In this document: positions 23,972 through 32,182 of the stretch, in pieces
How positions within the stretch are numbered: the first letter of the stretch is position 1
Layout: every line of letters begins with the position of its first letter
From: Oscillospiraceae bacterium
GTDB taxonomy: Bacteria > Bacillota > Clostridia > Saccharofermentanales > Fastidiosipilaceae
Assembly (NCBI GenBank): GCA_028704415.1
Contig: JAQWFM010000026.1
Coordinates: 1 to 32,449 of the forward strand
Length of the DNA stretch: 32,449 nt
Reading direction: 5' to 3'
The notes under the pieces: model-generated
What the model saw: only the letters and a program-made list of their open reading frames with translations
The model's database searches: none
What the model was told of the DNA's origin: nothing
Program-made: the position numbers and the translations under genes

Positions 23972-24074
23972 AATGCGGCTTTGCGGTGCGGCAGAAAGCC
24001 CGCAGCGCCATGGTTGCAGAGCCTGATGGGTTTAGTCCCATTTTTCAGCCGTCTGACAGAGGGGGAATTTTAAC
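23972..24074 (+). promoter_or_regulatory. Structured leader of the aspartate kinase mRNA with a possible attenuator
   Basis: The leader contains a hairpin TGCGG/CCGCA (23987-24004, 8-nt loop) and a second hairpin ATGGG/CCCAT (24026-24041) with a 6-nt loop followed by T residues to 24045, resembling a short terminator ahead of the gene. It is too short and lacks the known motifs for a lysine riboswitch. A 22-codon open frame (24010-24078) ends overlapping the lysC ATG as ATGA, without a ribosome binding site. No Lys, Met or multiple Thr codons mark it as a classic attenuator peptide. Confidence 0.4.
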
Positions 24075-25424
24075 ATGAAAGTCTGTAAATTTGGGGGCAC
24101 CAGCCTGGCCAGCGCCCGACAGATAAAAAAAGCTGCTGATATTGTGATGAGCGACCCACAGCGGCAGCTGGTCGTCGTATCCGCGCCCGGCAAACGCTTT
24201 CCTGAAGATGATAAAATCACTGACTTACTGATATCCTTAGCCAACGCTATCATCAGTGGGTATGACGGTCATTATGAAATAGAAGCTGTAGCCAGGCGCT
24301 ACCGCGACATCGGCTCTGATCTTGGTTTGCCCGAGGACTTTGGCGAACTGGTAGCGGCAGATCTTCAGACCCGCATCAACCGTTACCGGCCGGATAACAA
24401 CGCTCTGACGGAAGCGCTGAAAGCAGCGGGTGAAGATCTTTCCGCGCGCCTGATTGCTGCCTACTTTAATAGTATTCACGTTCCCGCAACCTATATCAAC
24501 CCACAGCGTGCCGGTTTACTTTTGATTAAGGAAAACGGACAGACTTCTGTGCTGCCGCAAAGCTACGGCCGGCTGCGGGAGCTGCGACAGCAAAGCGGGC
24601 TGCTGATTTTCCCGGGCTTTTTTGGCTATGATGAAAGCGGGCGAATCGTGACCTTTTCCCGGGGCGGGTCTGATATAACCGGATCAATCCTGGCAGCGGC
24701 CGTTGAGGCTGAGGTATATGAAAACTGGACCGATGTTGACTCAGTCTATGCGGTAAATCCCAGCCTGGTCCACGACCCCAAAGCCCTGAGTGAGCTCACT
24801 TATCTGGAAATGCGCGAGCTGGCCTACGCGGGCTTTACGGTTTTACATGAAGATGCCATTGCGCCAGCCTTTCAAAACCACATCCCGGTCAACATCCGCA
24901 ATACCAATAATCCGGAAGCCCGCGGAACGATGATTGTGGAGCACCACTTGTCTTTTGACAGCATTGTCACCGGAATTGCCGGGTCCAGCGGCTTTACACT
25001 GCTGCATTTTTCTAAATTTTTGATGAACCGTGAGGTAGGCTTTGCGCTGAAAGTGCTGCAAATACTGGCGGATTATCAAATTCCCTTCGAACACATGCCT
25101 TCAGGGATTGATTCTATTTCGCTGGTCATGAGATCCTATGCCTTTCCTCCTGAAAAAGAAGCGTTGGTTTGCCGTCGCCTCCGGGATGAGCTGGGGGTAG
25201 AAGATATCAGGGTTGACCGCAATATCGGCATCGTCATGATTGTCGGTGAGGCGATGGCGCAGACAGTCGGCGTTACATCCCGGGCAGTCGGCGCTTTAAG
25301 CCGGGCGGGTATCAACCTGGAGCTGATTATTCAGGGCGCGTCGGAGATCAGCGTCATCTTTGGTGTCCGCGATGTCTTCACCAATTACGCGATTAAAGTC
25401 CTGTATAAGGAGTTCTTTTTTTAG
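24075..25424 (+). CDS. lysC: Aspartate kinase (monofunctional)
   Basis: 449 aa. It begins with the kinase signature KFGGTSLAS (5-13), has VVVSAPGKR, FPGFFGYDESGRIVTFSRGGSDITGSILAAAVEAE and ENWTDVDSVYAVNPSLV, and ends with two ACT regulatory domains (about 300-449; VGVTSRAVGALSRAGINLELIIQGASEISVIFGV). It phosphorylates aspartate at the entry to lysine, threonine and methionine synthesis, and the ACT domains bind feedback amino acids. A GGGGG stretch lies nine bases before the ATG. It stands alone, with its own promoter and structured leader, in a region otherwise on the minus strand. Which end product controls it cannot be told from the sequence. Confidence 0.95.
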   Translation: MKVCKFGGTSLASARQIKKAADIVMSDPQRQLVVVSAPGKRFPEDDKITDLLISLANAIISGYDGHYEIEAVARRYRDIGSDLGLPEDFGELVAADLQTRINRYRPDNNALTEALKAAGEDLSARLIAAYFNSIHVPATYINPQRAGLLLIKENGQTSVLPQSYGRLRELRQQSGLLIFPGFFGYDESGRIVTFSRGGSDITGSILAAAVEAEVYENWTDVDSVYAVNPSLVHDPKALSELTYLEMRELAYAGFTVLHEDAIAPAFQNHIPVNIRNTNNPEARGTMIVEHHLSFDSIVTGIAGSSGFTLLHFSKFLMNREVGFALKVLQILADYQIPFEHMPSGIDSISLVMRSYAFPPEKEALVCRRLRDELGVEDIRVDRNIGIVMIVGEAMAQTVGVTSRAVGALSRAGINLELIIQGASEISVIFGVRDVFTNYAIKVLYKEFFF

Positions 25425-25473
25425 CCGCTGTCAGTGCCCGTCCAAAGAACGCTCCCCACACTTTGGCACCCTT

Positions 25474-25519
25474 AAAAGCGGCCCGAAAGCCAGCGCTTAA
25501 GCACTGACTTTCGGGTCGC
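25474..25519 (-). terminator. Terminator of the parE-parC-deacetylase operon
   Basis: On the minus strand a 12-bp stem (GCGACCCGAAAG pairing with CTTTCGGGCCGC, one G-U pair), extended by CAG/CTG after one mismatch, is followed by TTTT at 25474-25477. It lies about 20 bases after the deacetylase-like gene. On the plus strand no T-tract follows, so lysC has no obvious terminator of its own. Confidence 0.85.
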
Positions 25520-25537
25520 TGCTGGTCGGGAGCGGCG

Positions 25538-27451
25538 TCAATCAGAGGCGGCAGTTGTCAGCGGATAAGGTCTGTTGCTGTCATATATTTTACTGACATC
25601 AACCAGGCGGTCCAGGCTGCCGGCCCGCATTTGCGCGCCACTCAGGACCAGCCTGCTCATGTAGTAATAATTCTGGCTGACCGCTGAGTAAGCTTCGTCG
25701 CCGTAACCCAAAAAGAATGTGAAACCCTGATTTTGCAGATAGAGCTTGCGTTCATCATCCCCGCTGTAGTTATTGCCGTAAGGATAGCTGTAGGTATTGA
25801 CGCTGCCCGTCAGCGCGCCAACCTCAGTCTGCCAGCTTTCGGTATCCGATTCCAACTCCTCCAGGCTTAAGTCAGTGACGCTGCTGCCGCTGTAGCTTTG
25901 GGAAGCAAAGGTCCAGCCATTTTCTTTTAAGGTGTCGATGATAGCCTGGCATTGTTGCTGATTGTTGGTAAAATCCGCGTCACTAAGGCTCAATCCGGGA
26001 ATGTTATATTCTGTGGCAAAGCTGTTGTAGGCGTCAAGCTGACGCTGATTGAGCACATAACCAAAGACCCCATACGCGCCGCTCACACTGATTGTACCCA
26101 TAGCCCCATCAAAGCTAAAATCCGGATGGGTTTCCACAAAAGCCTCCAGGATCCCGATGGCCTCATTGTCGCGGGCAACGACCGGTTTGCCGTCTATGCC
26201 GACATATTCACCGCAGACTTGTCCCTGATCATTGAGTACCAGATTGCTGTTGTTGCCGTACACCCGGCGGGTTGGGGTGTAATTGAAGTTTTCCAGGGTC
26301 AGCACAAACGGCTGCTTACCCTCAGGAAGTTCCAGTTGCCGGGCTTCGCCGCTGTCATCCATCAGATACTGCAGATCTACCAGCACATAGTTATTTTCAT
26401 ATAGTTGCTGCAGCAGGTTAGCAAATTCTGTGGTCGTCAGCATGCTTGATTCCGTCGTGCTGCCCACGTCATTACTCTGGAAAGCCCGGCTGGTATCCAC
26501 AATCAAGGGCTTGACCGTCAGATTTTCCACATTACCGGCGTAGGTCACCAGCCCGGTAGGCAAATTTTCCTTGACGGTTTCAGCTATGCTTTGTAAGTCA
26601 CTGTCATTCTCAAAATAGCTGTCCAGCTCCTCCAGCGTACTTTCCGCGCTTACATAACGCTTATGCTCGATCAGCTTATTTAAGTAGCTGACATAGTAGG
26701 TATGCATGTCACTCTTGAGGCTGGTTTCCTCTGTGCGCAGCAATTCCAGCACGTATGCTGAAGACTGGGCGGTCTCACCAGCAAGCAGTTCCTCCAGTTG
26801 ATCCAGCGCCTCGGTGTACTGGCCGTCCTGACCTTGCTGAACAATCTGCGCGTACGCCTCCTGCAGCTGGACAATCGGGGCAACCGCGTCCAGATAAGTC
26901 TGCAAGGTGGCCCTGGTTTGCTCAACCTGAAGCAGATTTTCAAGACTCTGGCGGGTCTGCGCGGCGCTTTCCTGCCCATTCAGCAAGGCCTGCAGCTGCT
27001 CTGTGCCGGCATTTTTGACCGCGTTGACCGATAGCGCCCCAATCCCGTTCAAGAAATTCAGGTCATCCTGACTGATGTCAGCCGTGCCGCTGGTCCAGTC
27101 AGCCAGAATCGTCTGCAGCCGCTCATCAACCTCAGACTCCATGGACAGCACGATGGCCTGATAACGGTCTCTGAAGTCCCGCGGCCAGGTTTTTTGGCTG
27201 CTGCCCAGCTGAGCCTGGTCATACAAATCCGCCATGCGGCTGTAGTCTGCCTCTGCTTCAGCCTGCCTGAAAGCCGGCAGCAGGGCCGCGGCCTTTTGTT
27301 CCGGCCGGCGAACAGCAATAATATAAAAGCCCGCCAGCAGCAGGACGAGCGCCAGCAGCAGCAGCAGCAAAAAGCGCAGCCAGTGAAAGGGCGGCCGCTC
27401 CGGTTCCACAGTCCGGCTCAGATCGATATAGTATGCTTTCTTTTTAGACAT
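25538..27451 (-). CDS. Membrane-anchored polysaccharide deacetylase-like protein, probably inactive
   Basis: 637 aa. A short cytoplasmic N-terminus, a transmembrane helix (about 27-46), a helical, Gln/Leu/Glu-rich region (about 55-300, TPR-like or coiled coil), then a NodB-like domain (about 380-605). The fold is recognisable: HPDFSFDGAMGTISVSGAYGVFGY and YSYPYG (555-559). The catalytic motifs are lost: the Asp pair expected in motif 1 is TLEN (385-388), and the SHxxGH-type motif 2 is SQSYSG (517-522), so no metal-binding His remains. It is thus likely a binding or scaffold protein outside the membrane. The frame could start at a TTG (27457); the ATG at 27451 overlaps the parC stop by 8 nt. 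It is the third gene of the topoisomerase IV operon, which is unexpected. Confidence 0.8.
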   Translation of the reverse strand: MSKKKAYYIDLSRTVEPERPPFHWLRFLLLLLLALVLLLAGFYIIAVRRPEQKAAALLPAFRQAEAEADYSRMADLYDQAQLGSSQKTWPRDFRDRYQAIVLSMESEVDERLQTILADWTSGTADISQDDLNFLNGIGALSVNAVKNAGTEQLQALLNGQESAAQTRQSLENLLQVEQTRATLQTYLDAVAPIVQLQEAYAQIVQQGQDGQYTEALDQLEELLAGETAQSSAYVLELLRTEETSLKSDMHTYYVSYLNKLIEHKRYVSAESTLEELDSYFENDSDLQSIAETVKENLPTGLVTYAGNVENLTVKPLIVDTSRAFQSNDVGSTTESSMLTTTEFANLLQQLYENNYVLVDLQYLMDDSGEARQLELPEGKQPFVLTLENFNYTPTRRVYGNNSNLVLNDQGQVCGEYVGIDGKPVVARDNEAIGILEAFVETHPDFSFDGAMGTISVSGAYGVFGYVLNQRQLDAYNSFATEYNIPGLSLSDADFTNNQQQCQAIIDTLKENGWTFASQSYSGSSVTDLSLEELESDTESWQTEVGALTGSVNTYSYPYGNNYSGDDERKLYLQNQGFTFFLGYGDEAYSAVSQNYYYMSRLVLSGAQMRAGSLDRLVDVSKIYDSNRPYPLTTAASD

Positions 27452-29732
27452 CTTCAAAGCCCAGCTGCCTGGTCTCCAGCAGCTCCTCTTTCATAACCAG
27501 CCCCCGGGCAGGAATTTTGCGGACGCGATAGTGCTCCGGCTCCTCAACCGTAAAGCCTTCGGCCGGAGTAAACGCCACGATCTTCCTGTCCTTGCGCAGC
27601 GTCATAACCTGTATTCCGTTGCCGGACCGGCTGCTCATCGCTGAGACCAGGGCGGAATTGAACAGGCAAACTTTAGCATCATCCGAACGCAGCACATAAT
27701 CACTGTCTGTTAAGACCAAACTCATCCCGACTAGGGGGGCTTTGCTGCCATAGGCGTTCAGCAGGCGCCGGCGGCGGGTTTTGGTCTCATAATTTTTTAA
27801 CGGGGTCCGGGACACCTTGCCGTTGGCAAAGGCAAAAATCAGGTCGCCCTGATACTGATCCGGAAACAGCAGGTAAATGATCCGCTCGTCTGCCGCCAAA
27901 CCCAATAAGTTAGTCAGGTACTCCCCCAGGTCGGAAGGCTTTTGATCCGCAATTTCATGCACCATCAGTTTATAGCAGGATTGCCGGTCGCTGAAAAGGA
28001 TCAGTTCTTGTTTATTGCTGCCCTCCACGCTTTGAATAATATAGTCATCTTCTTTAGTTTTCAGATCACCGGCCGAGCGCAGGGAGGTCAGCGCCAGTTT
28101 TTTGAGGTAGCCGTCATGGGTCAGGAACAAGCGCAGCCGGTAATCCTCTATCAGGTCATCCCGGGTCAAAGTTTCCACCCTGGCAGCATGCAGGATTTCC
28201 GTGCGCCGGTCCTGGCCATACTTATCACTGACCCGCTGCAGGTCAGCTTTAATCCGGGCGTCAATCCGCTCCCGTTCGCCCAAAGTTTGTTCCAGGCCTC
28301 TGATATCCTGCTGCAGCTGTTTAATATCCGCAGTCCGTTTCAAAATATATTCACGGTTGAGGTTTCTCAGTTTAATCTCTGCCACATAATCAGCCTGAAT
28401 GGCGTCAATGGCAAAGCCGCGACAAAGATTAGGCACCACCTCTTCTTCTTTTTCAGTCCGGCGGATGATTTGAATGGCCTTATCAATATCCAGCAGAATT
28501 TTTTCCAGGCCCTGCAGCAGATGCAGGCGCTCTTGTTTGCGCTGCAGTTCAAAAGCGACTTCGCGCCGCACACAGTTGCGCCGAAAAGACAGCCACTCGC
28601 CCAGAATCTGCCTGACGCCCATGACCCGGGGGCTGCCGTTGACCAGAATATTAAAGTTACAGGAAAAGCTGGCTTCCAGATTGGTCTGCAAGTACAGCCG
28701 GCTCATCAGCGCGTCCATATCGGTGTTGCGCTTACACTCAATGGTCAGCTTCAGGCCTTCCAGATCGGTTTCATCCCGCACATCCGTAATATCTCTGACC
28801 TTAGCACTTTTGACCAGGCCGGCCAGATCGTCAATGATCTGCTCCACTGTAGTTGAATAGGGAATTTCATATATTTCTATCAGATTATTTTTGCTGTCCA
28901 GGCGATAGCGGGCCCGCAGCTTAAAGGATCCGCGGCCGGTCTGGTAGATGCCCCTCATCTGATCCTGGTCATACAGCAGCAGCGCGCCGCCCGGGAAATC
29001 AGGGGCCGGCATCAGCGGCAGCAGATCAACCGAGGGATCATCAATATAAGCGGCGGTGGCCCGGCACAGCTCCCGCAAATTAAAAGGCGCAATATTGGAG
29101 GCCATACCAACCGCTATCCCCTGATTTTGGTTGAGCAAGACGGAAGGAAAGGTAGCGGGGAGTAAGGTCGGCTCCTGCATGGTACCGTCATAGTTGTTGA
29201 TAAAATCCACGGTATCGAAGTCGATATGCCTGAACAGCTCCTCACAAAGCTTCTCCAGCCGGACCTCCGTATAACGGGGGGCAGCGCATTGCATATCCCG
29301 GGAGTACTGCTTCCCGAAATTGCCCTTTGAATCAATGTAAGGATGCAGCAGGGAGCCATTGCCGCGGGTCAGCCGTACCAGGGTATCATAAATCGCCTGA
29401 TCACCATGGGGGTTAAGCTTCATGGTCTGTCCCACCACATTGGCGGACTTGGTCCGGGCGCCGTTTAACAGCCCCATCTTGTACATGGTATACAGCAGTT
29501 TGCGGTGCGCGGGCTTAAAGCCGTCAATCTCCGGAATGGCGCGTGACACAATGACGCTCATGGCATAAGGCATGAAGTTTTTTTCCAGTGTCTCCGTAAT
29601 GGGCTGCTGCACGATCACCGCGGGTTCCAGGGTCTCCCCGCTCAGGCCTGCCTGCCGGCGGGCCGCTTCCTTGATTTCTTCTTTATGACTTTTGCGCCGG
29701 CTGTGTTCGCCCGCGTCCTTTTTCCTTGGCAT
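27444..29732 (-). CDS. parC: DNA topoisomerase IV subunit A (ParC-type)
   Basis: 762 aa from the chosen ATG. The breakage-reunion domain has FMPYAMSVIVSRAIPEIDGFKPAHRKLLYTM, the QRDR segment LNPHGDQAIYDTLVRL and the catalytic tyrosine Y154 in AAPRYTEVRL; a coiled-coil gate and a C-terminal wrapping domain follow. With ParE it decatenates daughter chromosomes. The longest frame starts with a TTG at 29759; the ATG at 29732 has GGAG seven bases upstream and is preferred. The position matching Ser83 of E. coli GyrA is Gln112. The LNPHGD form of the QRDR and the short C-terminal domain point to the clostridial ParC group rather than GyrA. It follows parE by 23 bp. Confidence 0.93.
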   Translation of the reverse strand: MPRKKDAGEHSRRKSHKEEIKEAARRQAGLSGETLEPAVIVQQPITETLEKNFMPYAMSVIVSRAIPEIDGFKPAHRKLLYTMYKMGLLNGARTKSANVVGQTMKLNPHGDQAIYDTLVRLTRGNGSLLHPYIDSKGNFGKQYSRDMQCAAPRYTEVRLEKLCEELFRHIDFDTVDFINNYDGTMQEPTLLPATFPSVLLNQNQGIAVGMASNIAPFNLRELCRATAAYIDDPSVDLLPLMPAPDFPGGALLLYDQDQMRGIYQTGRGSFKLRARYRLDSKNNLIEIYEIPYSTTVEQIIDDLAGLVKSAKVRDITDVRDETDLEGLKLTIECKRNTDMDALMSRLYLQTNLEASFSCNFNILVNGSPRVMGVRQILGEWLSFRRNCVRREVAFELQRKQERLHLLQGLEKILLDIDKAIQIIRRTEKEEEVVPNLCRGFAIDAIQADYVAEIKLRNLNREYILKRTADIKQLQQDIRGLEQTLGERERIDARIKADLQRVSDKYGQDRRTEILHAARVETLTRDDLIEDYRLRLFLTHDGYLKKLALTSLRSAGDLKTKEDDYIIQSVEGSNKQELILFSDRQSCYKLMVHEIADQKPSDLGEYLTNLLGLAADERIIYLLFPDQYQGDLIFAFANGKVSRTPLKNYETKTRRRRLLNAYGSKAPLVGMSLVLTDSDYVLRSDDAKVCLFNSALVSAMSSRSGNGIQVMTLRKDRKIVAFTPAEGFTVEEPEHYRVRKIPARGLVMKEELLETRQLGFEDV

Positions 29733-29755
29733 ATGATTTCTCCGTTTTGTCTGAC

Positions 29756-31741
29756 TCAATCTACATCCAGCTGATCCAGATACAGGTGGCCGCTGGTCTC
29801 TATATGCTTTTTGCGGCCGGCCAGATTGTCACCCAGTAAAAGATCAAAGGTTGCTGACATTTTTACCGCGTCATCCGGCTGGACCTGAATCAGGCGGCGG
29901 GTTTCCGGATTCATGGTGGTCACCCACATCATTTCCGGTTCATTTTCTCCCAGGCCTTTGGAGCGCTGGATGCTGAGGTTCTTACCCTTGAGGGTAGTAA
30001 GCAGTTTGCCGCGTTCGGCCTCCGTATAGGCATAATAGGTCTGTTCTTCCCGTCCCTGCCTGGCGGTTATTTCAAACAGCGGCGACTCCGCAATAAAGAC
30101 CTTGCCTTCGCTCAGCAGCGTCGGCATCAGGCGGTAGAACATGGCCAGCACCAGCGTGCGGATCTGATAGCCGTCAACATCCGCGTCCGTACAGATAATC
30201 ACTTTATTCCAGCGCAGCTGGCTGAGATCAAAGGCACTCAGGTCCTTGTTATGTTTGGTTTTTATCTCCACGCCGCAGCCCAGGACCTTGATCAGATCCG
30301 TGATGATATCATTTTTGAAAATCGTCTGATAGTCAGCCTTGAGGCAGTTCAGGATTTTACCGCGGAGCGGAATGATGGCCTGAAACTCTGCGTCCCGGCC
30401 CATCTTAGTGGAGCCTAAAGCTGAGTCTCCTTCCACAATGTACAGCTCAGTCCGCTCAGGATCCTTGCTGCGGCAAGGCACAAATTTTTTAACCCGGTTG
30501 GCCAGATCCACCTTGCCCATCAAGGTCTTTTTGACATTGAGCCGTTGTTTTTCCGCACTTTCCCGGCTGCGCTTGTTTACCAGTATCTGTTCCGTCGCCC
30601 GGTCTGAAGCCTGCAGATTTTCAATGGCCCAGATTTCCAGTTTGGCCTTAAGCTGCTCGGTCAAAAATTCCTGAATATAGCGGTTATTGATGGCCTTTTT
30701 GGTCTGATTTTCATAGCTGGTCTGGGTTGAAAAGGAACTGATAACCAGCAGCAGGCAGTCTTCAATATCCGCATAGGTGATTTTACTTTCATTAGCCTTA
30801 TACTTGCTGCGGTCCCTGGCTAAGCGATCGAAGGTCGAGACAAAGGCCAGGCGCACCGCTTTGTCCGGCGAACCGCCATGCTCCAGAAAGCTGGAATTGT
30901 GATAGTACTCCGTCCGGTTTTCTTCATTATCAAAGGCAAAGGCAAACTGCGCCTTGACCTTATATTCCGGTTTATCCGCGCGGTCCCGGCCGTGGCCTTC
31001 CGCCTCAAAATAAACCGGTTCGCACAATAAGTGCTCCCCGCCCAGCTCTCTGATATAGCCTAAAATACCTTCCGGATAACAAAAGGTTGCATGCGTATCC
31101 GTCAGCTCATCATCAAAAACGAAGCTGATGCCGGCATTAACGACTGCCTGACGCTTAAGGGTTTCAGTAAAAAATTCCAAAGGGATGTGGATATCCGTAA
31201 ATACATCCCGATCCGGCAGCCAGCGCTGCAAGGTACCACTCTGCCTGCCCCGCCAGGGTTCCTTACTCAAACCGCCTTCATTAACGCCCTTTTTAAAATT
31301 CAGTTTATACTCATAACCGTCCCGGTGAATAACGGCCTCAAACCAGGCGGAGGCATATTGGGTGGCGCAGGCGCCCAAGCCATTTAAGCCCAGGCTGAAG
31401 ACATAATTTTCCCCGCTGTTGTTGTTATACTTGCCGCCGGCATAAAGCTCACAGTAAACCAGCTCCCAGTTATACCGTTTTTCACTGGCATTGTAATCTA
31501 CCGGGATCCCCCGCCCGTTATCCTCAATTTCCAGCGACTGGTCGGCATACCGCCGGACTTTTATAACCCTGCCGTAGCCTTCACGCGCCTCATCAATCGA
31601 GTTGGATAGAATCTCAAAAAAGGCATGTTCACAGCCTTCCAGGCCATCGGAGCCAAAAATGACCGCTGGCCGCAGCCGGACACGGTCTGCGCCTTTTAGC
31701 GAAGATATGCTCTCATTGTCGTAAGTTTTTTTCCCCGTCAT
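29756..31741 (-). CDS. parE: DNA topoisomerase IV subunit B (ParE-type)
   Basis: 661 aa from the chosen start. The GHKL ATPase domain has EILSNSIDEA, IEDNGRGIPVDYN and LGLNGLGACATQYAS; a transducer segment with YYHNSSFLEHGGSPDKAVR follows; the TOPRIM domain has YIVEGDSALGSTKMGRD, IIPLRGKILN and CTDADVDGYQIRTL; the end has RSKGLGENEPEMMWVTTMNPETRR. The ATG at 31741 has AAAGGA six bases upstream and directly precedes the family N-terminus (SISSLKGADRVRLRP). The frame stays open to 31969, but that extension covers the promoter at 31934-31942 and does not look like family sequence, so it is not coding. GyrB/GyrA proper are probably encoded elsewhere; the ParE call rests on recalled clostridial ParE sequences. 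Confidence 0.93.
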   Translation of the reverse strand: MTGKKTYDNESISSLKGADRVRLRPAVIFGSDGLEGCEHAFFEILSNSIDEAREGYGRVIKVRRYADQSLEIEDNGRGIPVDYNASEKRYNWELVYCELYAGGKYNNNSGENYVFSLGLNGLGACATQYASAWFEAVIHRDGYEYKLNFKKGVNEGGLSKEPWRGRQSGTLQRWLPDRDVFTDIHIPLEFFTETLKRQAVVNAGISFVFDDELTDTHATFCYPEGILGYIRELGGEHLLCEPVYFEAEGHGRDRADKPEYKVKAQFAFAFDNEENRTEYYHNSSFLEHGGSPDKAVRLAFVSTFDRLARDRSKYKANESKITYADIEDCLLLVISSFSTQTSYENQTKKAINNRYIQEFLTEQLKAKLEIWAIENLQASDRATEQILVNKRSRESAEKQRLNVKKTLMGKVDLANRVKKFVPCRSKDPERTELYIVEGDSALGSTKMGRDAEFQAIIPLRGKILNCLKADYQTIFKNDIITDLIKVLGCGVEIKTKHNKDLSAFDLSQLRWNKVIICTDADVDGYQIRTLVLAMFYRLMPTLLSEGKVFIAESPLFEITARQGREEQTYYAYTEAERGKLLTTLKGKNLSIQRSKGLGENEPEMMWVTTMNPETRRLIQVQPDDAVKMSATFDLLLGDNLAGRKKHIETSGHLYLDQLDVD

Positions 31742-31927
31742 GAAACGTCCTTTGCCAGTTGTTTTTGCACTACCGTAATCCTCAGGCCCGGCTGAAGCCG
31801 CCAGCCAGCCGTACCGGCTGACGGCGGCGACCAGCGGCTCCTTGCCGCGAACCAGGCGCCGGCAATCGTCATATAAGGCTCGCTGCCGCGCTAAAAACGC
31901 TGCCGCGACCCTGGCGGAAACCAGTAG
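31742..31927 (-). other. Long 5' leader of parE, unassigned
   Basis: About 185 nt lie between the predicted transcription start and the parE ATG. The stretch is GC-rich with several self-complementary segments (for example AGCCGGTACGGCT on the minus strand) but matches no riboswitch or leader I recognise. Together with the terminator and inverted repeat beyond it, this accounts for the 316-bp gap between parE and the tRNA genes. Confidence 0.35.
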
Positions 31928-31933
31928 CATATA

Positions 31934-31942
31934 ATTATAGCA
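31934..31942 (-). promoter_or_regulatory. Extended -10 promoter of the parE operon
   Basis: TGCTATAAT on the minus strand is a perfect extended -10. TTGAGC lies 15 bp upstream as a weak -35. Transcription would begin near 31927. Confidence 0.7.
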
Positions 31943-31980
31943 CAGCTCCCGGGGGCTCAATGAGGACAAAAGCCAGGCAG

Positions 31981-32001
31981 GTTCAGTTGAAGGACCTGAA
32001 C
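31981..32001. promoter_or_regulatory. Inverted repeat upstream of the parE promoter
   Basis: GTTCAG (31981-31986) and CTGAAC (31996-32001) form a 6-bp inverted repeat with a 9-nt spacer, about 20 bases upstream of the weak parE -35. It may be an operator or chance. Confidence 0.3.
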
Positions 32002-32013
32002 GAGCATGAACAT

Positions 32014-32053
32014 AAAAAAGCCGCCGGGGCCCGCGCCAGGCAGGTAACGGCGG
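32014..32053 (-). terminator. Terminator of the tRNA-Gly/tRNA-Arg unit
   Basis: After tRNA-Arg the minus strand has CCGCCG (32048-32053) pairing with CGGCGG (32021-32026), a GC-rich loop that can fold further, and then six T residues (32014-32019). Confidence 0.7.
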
Positions 32054-32057
32054 TGAT

Positions 32058-32134
32058 TGGCGAGTCTAGCAGGGCTCGAACCTGCGACCCACAGCTTAGA
32101 AGGCTGTTGCTCTATCCAACTGAGCTATAGACCC
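32058..32134 (-). tRNA. tRNA-Arg (anticodon UCU)
   Basis: 77 nt including an encoded CCA. The acceptor stem is GGGTCTA/TAGACTC (one G-U pair), the D arm GCTC/GAGC, the anticodon stem ACAGC/GCTGT with loop CTTCTAA (anticodon TCT), and the T arm GCAGG/CCTGC with TTCGAGC. It reads AGA codons. It is the second tRNA of a two-gene unit. Confidence 0.97.
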
Positions 32135-32182
32135 CTGAACGGCAGACCACGCCAGCTGTATGCCAGCCGCGTGGTCTGTAAC

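Noticed and set aside
23972-24074. Lysine riboswitch before lysC
   Set aside because: The leader is only about 103 nt and lacks the conserved multi-helix pattern of that class.
27942-28856. 304-codon plus-strand open frame opposite parC
   Set aside because: It is fully antisense to a well-conserved gene, has no family features, and arises from the codon bias of parC.
31742-31969. 76-residue N-terminal extension of ParE in the open frame
   Set aside because: It spans the predicted promoter, does not resemble ParE, and a good ribosome binding site precedes the ATG at 31741.
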